Shown piece after piece: positions 58,658 to 64,000 of a DNA stretch of 64,000 bases. How positions within the stretch are numbered: the first letter of the stretch is position 1; every line of letters starts with the position of its first letter. Both the position numbers and the translations under genes were made by a program. Below the pieces are notes generated by a model. The model ran no database searches. It saw only the letters and a program-made list of their open reading frames with translations, and was not told the origin of the DNA. The stretch lies in the NCBI RefSeq assembly GCF_025947345.1, contig NZ_CP110011.1:3534001-3598000 (forward strand), written 5' to 3'. Source of the DNA: Flavobacterium sp. N502536 (GTDB lineage Bacteria; Bacteroidota; Bacteroidia; Flavobacteriales; Flavobacteriaceae).

Positions 58658-59674
58658 ATGAAAAAAACTATACTCAGTACTTTAATTTTAATATCTTCTA
58701 TATTTTCAATGAAAGCTCAGATATATGGAACAATAAAAGGAAACTCTACTAATGATAACGTAGGTATTGGAACTAAAACTCCTATTGAAAAGCTTGATAT
58801 TAATGGTGGAACTGGAGATGGGGCTTCATTTGATGCAAGAATGGCATTAACAAAAGTTTCAAGTACGGGAAATGTTTTGAGCGCAAAATTAGTTTTAAAC
58901 GATGCGGATACTAATTTTGGTAATCTAAGTTTTAAAGTAAAAACAACTCCTAGTGAATGGGAACTCGAAGAGTTCTATACCAATGCTCTGACTATAAAAG
59001 GATTTAATGCCTTTGTAGGTATTGGTACCAATAATCCTATCGAAAAACTTAACATTAATGGTGGAACTGGGGATGGTGCTTCATTTGATGCAAAAATGGC
59101 ATTAACAAAAGTTTCAAGTTCAGGAAATACTCTAGCTGCAAAAATAGTTTTAAGTGATGCAGATACTAATTTTGGTAATTTATCATTTAGAGTAAAAACA
59201 ACTGCTAGTAAGTGGGAACTTGAAGATTTCTATACAGATGCTCTAACAATAAAAGGATCAAATGCAAATGTAGGAATCGGTACAACAAAACCAGATGAGA
59301 AACTTACTGTTAACGGAAAAATTCATGCTCAGGAAATTAGGATAGACCTTTCTGGTCCGATGACTAAGGTTCCTGACTATGTCTTTACTAATGATTACAA
59401 GTTAAAATCACTACAAGAAGTAGAAGAATTCATAAAACAAAATAGTCACTTACCAGAAATACCTTCTGCAAAAGAAATTGAGAAAAATGGTCTTATGCTT
59501 GCTGAAATGAACATGAGTTTATTGAAAAAAATTGAGGAACTTACACTTTACTCTATTGCTCAGGAAAAGAAAATAAATTCGCAAGCACAAGAAATTGAAA
59601 TCTTAAAAGATTTTGCTCTTCGCATAGTGAAAATGGAAAATGAATTAGCTAATATAAAAAAAATAAAACAATAG
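58658..59674 (+). CDS. secreted repeat protein with two 85-residue repeats and a coiled-coil tail
   Basis: The 338-residue protein has a signal peptide (KKTILSTLILISSIFSMKA) and two near-identical 85-residue repeats starting at VGIGT (residues 35 and 120), then a third start at 205 that diverges after KLTVNGKIHA. Each repeat contains GGTGDGASFDA, MALTKVSS and DADTNFGNLSF and would form beta structure; the NVGIGT...P..KL.V.G motif and the tail (FTNDYKLKSLQEVEEFIKQN, SHLPEIPSAKEIEKNG, then a coiled coil from about 285) are those of Bacteroidota tail-fibre-like surface proteins. Function is unknown. Its A+T content and decayed paralogue upstream suggest recent duplication or transfer. Confidence 0.87.
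   Translation: MKKTILSTLILISSIFSMKAQIYGTIKGNSTNDNVGIGTKTPIEKLDINGGTGDGASFDARMALTKVSSTGNVLSAKLVLNDADTNFGNLSFKVKTTPSEWELEEFYTNALTIKGFNAFVGIGTNNPIEKLNINGGTGDGASFDAKMALTKVSSSGNTLAAKIVLSDADTNFGNLSFRVKTTASKWELEDFYTDALTIKGSNANVGIGTTKPDEKLTVNGKIHAQEIRIDLSGPMTKVPDYVFTNDYKLKSLQEVEEFIKQNSHLPEIPSAKEIEKNGLMLAEMNMSLLKKIEELTLYSIAQEKKINSQAQEIEILKDFALRIVKMENELANIKKIKQ
58760..59269 (+). repeat. two tandem 255-base repeats inside the secreted repeat protein
   Basis: Unit one 58760-59014, unit two 59015-59269; the exact spacing is 85 codons, and protein identity between units is high (about 80% by eye). The third unit, from 59270, matches only in its first 20 codons. Confidence 0.85.
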
Positions 59675-59733
59675 AATTTCAAAATCTAAATTAGGTGTAT
59701 TCAGAAGTAAGCTAACATTTGAGTAAAACAATA

Positions 59734-59772
59734 AAAAATGACCGATTTTGATTTTCAAAATCGGTCATTTTT
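59734..59772 (+). terminator. terminator of the repeat-protein gene
   Basis: 17-bp perfect stem AAAAATGACCGATTTTG / CAAAATCGGTCATTTTT with a 5-base loop, 60 bases after the stop. Confidence 0.9.
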
Positions 59773-59913
59773 GTATTTCATGTTTTTTATGGATATTCTT
59801 AAGTTGAAAAATGATTTTTTGTTCTCAAAAAGACACCGATATTCTGTCGGATTTTGCTACGTCGCTATTTTTAAAAATACTTTTTCCTGTTTCAAGTTCA
59901 TTTGCGGTATACC

Positions 59914-59975
59914 GCTCCACCGGAGCTCTTTTGTTAGGGGATAACTGGACTATATTTATTTCGCCCCTTCGGAGC
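59914..59975. repeat. short palindromes of the GCTCC/GGAGC type
   Basis: GCTCCACCGGAGC at 59914-59926 and GCCCCTTCGGAGC at 59963-59975 are small hairpins of the same design as those at 31261-31341 and 49500-50247. Confidence 0.5.
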
Positions 59976-60090
59976 TTACAAAAACTTTTGTTTAATAATA
60001 AATAAATCGGTGTCAATTCGCGTTTTCGCTTTAGCGAATCCGTTTCATCCGCGTACCATATTCGCAAAGTTCTTGTATCAAAATTTATAG

Positions 60091-60150
60091 TTTATGGTTC
60101 TGAATCAATCTTACTTTTGGATAAAAATATTTCTAACTCAGAACCATAAA
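60091..60150 (-). terminator. probable terminator of the cysE-cysM operon
   Basis: A 13-bp perfect inverted repeat (TTTATGGTTCTGA / TCAGAACCATAAA) with a 34-base loop begins 7 bases after the cysM stop at 60157. The long loop lowers confidence. Confidence 0.5.
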
Positions 60151-60156
60151 GTTTTT

Positions 60157-61044
60157 TTAGTCAAATAAATCAGAAGATAAATAACGGTCACCGCGATCGC
60201 AAATTACCGCAACGACAACCCCTGACTCCAGTTGCTCAGCAATTTTTAGAGCTACAGCTACAGATCCTCCGCTGCTCATTCCGGCAAAAACGCCTTCTTC
60301 AAGAGCAAGTCTTTTAGTCATTTCTCTGGCTTCTTTTTCGCTGACATCAATAACGGTATCTACTTTTGAGGCATCGAAAATTTTTGGTAAATATTCCTGA
60401 GGCCATTTTCTAATTCCCGGGATCTGCGAACCATCGCTAGGCTGGGCTCCTATGATCTGAATGTTTTTGTTTTTTTCTTTTAAATAAGTCGATGTTCCTA
60501 TGATAGTTCCTGTGGTTCCCATAGCTGAAACAAAATGGGTTACCGTTCCGTCGGTATCTCTCCAGATTTCAGGACCTGTTGTTTTGTAATGTGCTTTCCA
60601 GTTGTCGTCATTTGCAAACTGATTTAACATCAAATAACCGCCTTCAGCAACTTTTTTGTCGGCATAGTCCCTTGAACCGATAATTCCTTCGCTAGCGGGC
60701 GTTAAAATAACTGTAGCGCCATAAGCACGCATGGTTTGAGTTCGTTCTTTTGTAGAATCTTCCGGCAGCACCAATTCAATTTCAATTTGAAACAATTGTG
60801 CAATCATGGCCAAAGCGATTCCGGTATTTCCGCTGGTAGCTTCAATCAGCTTGTCGCCTTTTTTAATATCGCCTCTTTCGATAGCGGATGCAATCATGTT
60901 GTATGCCGCTCTGTCTTTTACACTTCCTCCGGGATTGTTCCCTTCGAGTTTCAGTAAAAGTTTTACGTTTTTATTTTTAACCAAATTGACAGTTTCCATC
61001 AAAGGAGTGTTTCCAATTAGGTTAAGCAATTTCTGTGGACCCAT
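60157..61044 (-). CDS. cysM: cysteine synthase
   Basis: The 295-residue enzyme is an O-acetylserine sulfhydrylase of the CysK/CysM fold. The PLP lysine is in GGSVKDRAAYNMIA (about residue 41), the substrate loop is EATSGNTGIALA (about 68-79), the PLP phosphate loop is SAMGTTGTIIGTS and the C-terminal SSGGSVAVALKIAEQL. The HFVSAMGTTGT segment and the overall start MGPQKLLNLIGNTPLMETV favour the CysM side. It lies 2 bases after the serine acetyltransferase stop, forming the two-gene unit that turns serine into cysteine. Length is normal. Confidence 0.93.
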   Translation of the reverse strand: MGPQKLLNLIGNTPLMETVNLVKNKNVKLLLKLEGNNPGGSVKDRAAYNMIASAIERGDIKKGDKLIEATSGNTGIALAMIAQLFQIEIELVLPEDSTKERTQTMRAYGATVILTPASEGIIGSRDYADKKVAEGGYLMLNQFANDDNWKAHYKTTGPEIWRDTDGTVTHFVSAMGTTGTIIGTSTYLKEKNKNIQIIGAQPSDGSQIPGIRKWPQEYLPKIFDASKVDTVIDVSEKEAREMTKRLALEEGVFAGMSSGGSVAVALKIAEQLESGVVVAVICDRGDRYLSSDLFD

Positions 61045-61046
61045 TT

Positions 61047-61838
61047 TTATCTTTTTTCTTTTATTTTGACTTCAGTAGTAGTGGTGTTTAAAACGATCGA
61101 ATCTTCTGGAATCGATTTGGTAATCCATGCATTTCCGCCTACAACGCTGTTTTTTCCAATGGTAGTTTCACCTCCCAAAATAGTAGCGTTGGCATAAATG
61201 CACACATTTGCTTCTACAGTCGGGTGTCTTTTAGCATTTTTCATTTCTTTGCTTACACTCAGGGCTCCCAAAGTAACACCCTGGTAGATTTTGACATGTT
61301 TTTTAATTACGGTAGTCTCGCCAATCACAATTCCGGTCGCGTGATCAATAAAAAATGGAGAGGCAATATCGGCTCCGGCATGAATGTCGGTTCCGGTAAT
61401 ACGATGGGCATACTCGCTCATTAAACGCGAAAAAAGCAATAAATCCAAAAGATACAATTCATGACTTAATCGGTAAATGGCAATCGCGTAAAAGCCGGGA
61501 TAGCCCAGATAAACTTCGTCGATGCTATTAGATGCAGGGTCGTTTTCAAGGATGTATTCGGCATCATGATTTAGTTTTTCTAAAACCCCAGGCAGTTTCT
61601 CCAGAAAACGCTCCCAAATGGATTCACACAGATTTTCCGATTTTTTGCACGCCAGAACAGCGATTTCCTTAAAACGAATTTCCAGTTCTTCGATGCTTTC
61701 GTCTAAAGCTGCATTGGAATCAAAAAGGGTGTAAAAAAGCTTTTCGGTAAAATCTTCTGTTTTGGTTTTGATGCCGTAATTGATGTTAGAATGACTTTTT
61801 AAAGCTTTTATGTTTTGTATGATAGTGTCTTTTGTCAC
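61047..61838 (-). CDS. cysE: serine O-acetyltransferase
   Basis: The enzyme (about 263 residues from the chosen GTG at 61838) has a helical N-terminal domain and a left-handed beta-helix acyltransferase domain: TDIHAGADIASPFFIDHATG, VIGETTVIKKHVKIYQGVTL, then IYANATILGGETTIGKNSVV and GGNAWITKSIPEDS. The catalytic His is in FIDHATG. This is the EpsC-like form with a long N-terminus. It makes O-acetylserine for the cysM product. The open frame extends 48 codons further upstream to an ATG at 61982, but that stretch (MHKTPAFAFLLFITNTVL and on) looks non-homologous, so I prefer the GTG in ATTGTGACAAAAGA. It is the first gene of the operon. Confidence 0.9.
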   Translation of the reverse strand: MTKDTIIQNIKALKSHSNINYGIKTKTEDFTEKLFYTLFDSNAALDESIEELEIRFKEIAVLACKKSENLCESIWERFLEKLPGVLEKLNHDAEYILENDPASNSIDEVYLGYPGFYAIAIYRLSHELYLLDLLLFSRLMSEYAHRITGTDIHAGADIASPFFIDHATGIVIGETTVIKKHVKIYQGVTLGALSVSKEMKNAKRHPTVEANVCIYANATILGGETTIGKNSVVGGNAWITKSIPEDSIVLNTTTTEVKIKEKR

Positions 61839-62028
61839 AATTGTAAAATTGAATGGATAATAAGAAACGCTAAAAGTAAGGTGTTTTTTGTAAATAAAGG
61901 CACGAATTATATAAAGAAATTTTCTTTTGAGAACTGTATTTGTGATAAATAAAAGAAATGCAAATGCTGGTGTTTTATGCAATTCTTAAGGAGTTAAATG
62001 CGTAAATTAGCAAGTAAAATTTATAAAA

Positions 62029-62730
62029 ATGAAAAACAATTCGACTTTTAAAAGCGCTATCTCTGATATTTCCTTTCCTGAAACCGATAAAATTTACGGA
62101 AAATCGATACATGATCCCATATTAGGATTGATCATTAAAGACCATCCTTCTTTTAGTGATGAGGATTGTATTGCTGTAAAAGAATTGAATGAATACCGTC
62201 AGCGATACATTTCGAACTATTTATCAACCGAAATAGGAGCGCTTTCCGATCTTGAAAGAAGTGTTATTTCCTCGCTAAAAGAAGACAAGTCGATTGTGAG
62301 TACTGTGGAAGATGAAGTGGAAACCCGAAATTTTGGGCAGAGAGTGGCGGATCAGGTGGCAGATTTTGGCGGAAGCTGGACGTTTATCATTTCGTTTCTG
62401 CTTTTCATTATAGTCTGGATTAGTGCGAATGTTTATATTTTGGTCAACAAAGGTTTTGATCCGTACCCGTTTATTTTGCTGAATTTGATCTTATCGTGTA
62501 TTGCGGCATTGCAGGCTCCGGTCATTATGATGAGTCAGAATCGTCAGGAAGAGAAGGATCGAAATCGTGCCAAAAAAGATTATATGATCAATCTGAAATC
62601 GGAATTGGAGATTAGAATGATTCACGATAAAATTGACCATTTGATTATGCATCAACAACAGGAATTGATCGAAATTCAAAAAGTTCAAATCGAAATGATG
62701 AATGATATTTTGAATCAGATTAAAAAATAA
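62029..62730 (+). CDS. DUF1003 membrane protein
   Basis: This 233-residue protein has a polar N-terminal part of about 110 residues, then the DUF1003 core: FGQRVADQVADFGGSWTFII with the first helix (TFIISFLLFIIVWISANVYI, about 122-141), GFDPYPFILLNLILSCIAAL (second helix) and QAPVIMMSQNRQEEKDRNRA, followed by a charged C-terminal coiled-coil stretch (LEIRMIHDKIDHLIMHQQQE). Both the DPYPFILLNxxLS and QAPIIMMSQNR motifs are hallmarks of the family, whose role is not settled. Inner-membrane, with the tail in the cytoplasm. It starts 46 bases from the cysE frame end on the opposite strand. Confidence 0.92.
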   Translation: MKNNSTFKSAISDISFPETDKIYGKSIHDPILGLIIKDHPSFSDEDCIAVKELNEYRQRYISNYLSTEIGALSDLERSVISSLKEDKSIVSTVEDEVETRNFGQRVADQVADFGGSWTFIISFLLFIIVWISANVYILVNKGFDPYPFILLNLILSCIAALQAPVIMMSQNRQEEKDRNRAKKDYMINLKSELEIRMIHDKIDHLIMHQQQELIEIQKVQIEMMNDILNQIKK

Positions 62731-63113
62731 TTCTTACAAAATTAAGAAGAAGAGAGCTGATTCGAGATTGTAAAAGAATGAATTTTTTGGTTTAAGCGTA
62801 TGGACTGTTTTGGGCAATTGAATTTATTCTTTTGCTAAAACAAGAACTTCGGTTTTTGAAAATTAAGATGCGGTAGGGTGAATGAAATGCGCTTTGGGTA
62901 CTACTGAAAATTAGTGTAAAAAAGTAGGAAGAAAGCAGGTTTTAAATCTACTGGATTGTACTTGTAAAAAGAGACGGTTTTGAAGTGCTGAAAGTGTATT
63001 TGTTTTGCTGAAGTTAACGGCTTGTTTTTTTTAGAAAGAAGGAAAGTAGTTTTGGGAGGAGGGAGTTGCTATTTTAAAGTTTCATACTTTTGGACTTTCA
63101 ATACTTATAAAAA
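62731..63113. other. 383-base intergenic region without recognisable features
   Basis: I see no frame, hairpin with T run or repeat here. A TACTTTTG box at 63085-63092 with a TTG 16 bases upstream (63066-63068) is a weak promoter for the small membrane protein gene. The DNA is G-rich for this genome (TGGGAGGAGGGAG near 63053-63065). Confidence 0.5.
63085..63092 (+). promoter_or_regulatory. putative -7 element (TACTTTTG)
   Basis: TACTTTTG (TAnnTTTG) 21 bases before the ATG at 63114; TTG at 63066-63068 is 16 bases upstream. Confidence 0.4.
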
Positions 63114-63299
63114 ATGAAAGCGTTTAAAATTTTAATAATGATTCTTGCTATTTCGGTAGCGTTATACGAGCAGGTATCAGCAGAAAAAAACATCTACATC
63201 ATGGTTATTGCGATAGCGGTTTTCATGTATGGAATGATGCAGTTGAGTGCAAAAACACCAAGTAAAAATCAAGATAAAGAAGAGCAGGATGTTGACTAA
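63114..63299 (+). CDS. small membrane protein of unknown function
   Basis: This 61-residue protein has two short hydrophobic segments (ILIMILAISVALYEQ, about 6-20, and IYIMVIAIAVFMYGMMQ, about 27-43) joined by a polar AEKNI loop and followed by a charged tail (SKNQDKEEQDVD). Its last 11 bases overlap the start of the Smr-domain gene, so the two are coupled. I recall this small gene next to the Smr gene in other flavobacteria, but no function. The ORF is short yet has an ATG start, an upstream -7 box and this coupling. Confidence 0.75.
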   Translation: MKAFKILIMILAISVALYEQVSAEKNIYIMVIAIAVFMYGMMQLSAKTPSKNQDKEEQDVD

Positions 63300-63840
63300 A
63301 GGAGATAAGGTTTCGGTTTTAGACGAAGCCATAAATGGAACAGTAGTTTCAGTGAAAAACAATGAGGTTTTGATTGAAACTGAGGATGGATTTACGATGA
63401 CATTTTTTGTCAACGAATTACTTAAAGTGCAAGATTCCAGTAATTTAATGAATTCTATTAAAAGAATTGATTTAGATGAGATTTCAAAGGAGAAAACCGA
63501 ACCAAAACCAAGAAGTTTTGTCAAAGAAAAGAAGGATAAGCGCGAAATTTCAGCTCCTGAATTTGATTTGCATATCGAAAAACTGGTACCAAACAAACGC
63601 GGAATGTCTAACTACGATATTCTCACCTTACAGACAGAAACGGCAAAAAGACATATTGAATTTGCGATCAGAAATCGCATTCCGAAAATCGTTTTTATTC
63701 ATGGTGTCGGCGAGGGAATTTTAAAAGCCGAACTTGACTTTTTGTTGGGCCGTTACGACGGAATCGATTTTCAGGATGCCAATTATCAAAAATATGGCTT
63801 AGGGGCTACTGAAGTTTATTTTAGACAAAATCAAAAATAA
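63289..63840 (+). CDS. Smr-domain protein (DUF2027-like N-terminus)
   Basis: From the ATG at 63289 the protein has 183 residues. An N-terminal SH3-like part (KGDKVSVLDEAINGTVVSVK, then EVLIETEDGFTMTFFVNELL) is followed by a charged linker of about 35 residues and a Smr domain with FDLHIEKL (about residues 89-96), KRHIEFAIRNRIPKIVFIHG, VGEGILKAEL and the C-terminal YGLGATEVYF. Smr domains are endonucleases acting on nucleic acids; the HGVGEGILK motif is typical of the MutS2 tail. The frame also allows an ATG at 63247, inside the previous gene; I prefer the coupled start. A strong terminator follows. Confidence 0.88.
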   Translation: MLTKGDKVSVLDEAINGTVVSVKNNEVLIETEDGFTMTFFVNELLKVQDSSNLMNSIKRIDLDEISKEKTEPKPRSFVKEKKDKREISAPEFDLHIEKLVPNKRGMSNYDILTLQTETAKRHIEFAIRNRIPKIVFIHGVGEGILKAELDFLLGRYDGIDFQDANYQKYGLGATEVYFRQNQK

Positions 63841-63879
63841 GGCCTTGTTTCGATAGTAAAATATTGAGGATAAAGCATA

Positions 63880-63942
63880 AAAAAACGTCCGTTTTTCTTT
63901 CTGAATTTGTAGTAAAATCAGACTTGAAAACGGACGTTTTTT
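63880..63942 (+). terminator. terminator of the Smr-domain gene
   Basis: 16-bp perfect stem AAAAAACGTCCGTTTT / AAAACGGACGTTTTTT; within the loop TCTGA and TCAGA can extend pairing. 40 bases after the stop. Confidence 0.88.
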
Positions 63943-64000
63943 TGTAGGAAATAAAGCGTCGGCAAAAAACCGCGTTTTAACTTTTTTATGGGGCAGCTAC

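Larger units (their letters stand above)
59675..60156. other. 482-base intergenic region with two terminators and short palindromes
   Basis: Between the repeat-protein gene and convergent cysM. It contains the terminator at 59734-59772, palindromes at 59914-59975, a GCGTTTTCGCTTTAGCG stretch near 60018, and the cysM-side hairpin at 60091-60150. Short frames here overlap repeats and have no recognisable product. Confidence 0.65.

Noticed and set aside
1..64000. tRNA, rRNA, tmRNA, riboswitches, prophage or insertion sequences.
   Set aside because: I looked for cloverleaf-type sequences, conserved rRNA cores, transposase or integrase genes and terminal inverted repeats with target duplications, and found none I could support by eye.

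Overview
The window is a chromosomal segment from a member of the Bacteroidota, almost certainly a Flavobacterium. The evidence is low G+C, 7-bp-type promoters of the TAnnTTTG form instead of sigma70 -10 boxes, few Shine-Dalgarno sequences, several TTG/GTG starts, TonB-dependent receptors with carboxypeptidase-like N-terminal domains, and many small Bacteroidota-restricted families (DUF6048, DUF6452, DUF6095, TIGR02757, DUF4838, YaiO-type barrels). I see no rRNA, tRNA, prophage, integrase, insertion sequence or CRISPR array.

Layout. 1-8.5 kb: the 3'-truncated end of a conserved gene, an MBL-fold hydrolase, two small envelope proteins, a HigBA-type toxin-antitoxin pair, an esterase, a dihydroorotase homologue lacking its metal-binding His pair, and a BatA/vWA membrane protein. 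8.8-11.4 kb: a secreted lactonase-like propeller and a DEAD-box helicase, convergent on a strong hairpin. 11.5-17.9 kb: a five-gene, overlapping minus-strand operon (HEAT-like membrane protein, processive GT2 synthase, TPR/YaiO outer-membrane barrel, DUF4838 hydrolase-like protein, receiver without phospho-acceptor Asp). I read it as a synthase-dependent exopolysaccharide system analogous in layout to Pga/Bcs systems. 18-22 kb: DUF2400 protein, an ABC ATPase with a transmembrane hairpin inserted in its nucleotide-binding domain, and small membrane or lipoproteins. 22-26 kb: serA-like and serC, an acyl-CoA reductase and a 2x[4Fe-4S] ferredoxin facing each other across overlapping promoters. 26-35 kb: TonB receptor, ychF, TIGR02117, YihY, FMN reductase, transglutaminase-like protein and nicotinate phosphoribosyltransferase.

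35-45.5 kb: topoisomerase IV (parE, parC) with a DUF1016/YhcG-like PDDEXK gene inserted between the two subunits; TerC; a lipoprotein; a DinB-like protein; then an overlapping antitoxin - ParE/RelE toxin - pentapeptide-repeat operon only 2-3 kb from the topoisomerase genes; and a murQ whose 3' end is frameshifted in a G run. 45.7-64 kb: a membrane-anchored AraC-type regulator with an outer-membrane beta-barrel gene, an ~870-bp intergenic array of palindromic repeats, a ZIP transporter, methyltransferases (including an RlmL-like THUMP enzyme and RlmD), an Asp/Glu racemase, an orphan histidine kinase, a secreted repeat protein with a decayed paralogue fragment upstream, cysM-cysE, a DUF1003 protein and a Smr-domain protein.

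The most interesting items are the exopolysaccharide-type operon with its degenerate receiver, the ABC ATPase with an inserted membrane hairpin, the toxin-antitoxin-pentapeptide operon next to topoisomerase IV, the nuclease-like gene inside the topoisomerase IV operon, the murQ frameshift and the several families of dispersed palindromic repeats. All functional assignments rest on motif recognition by eye; no database search was possible.
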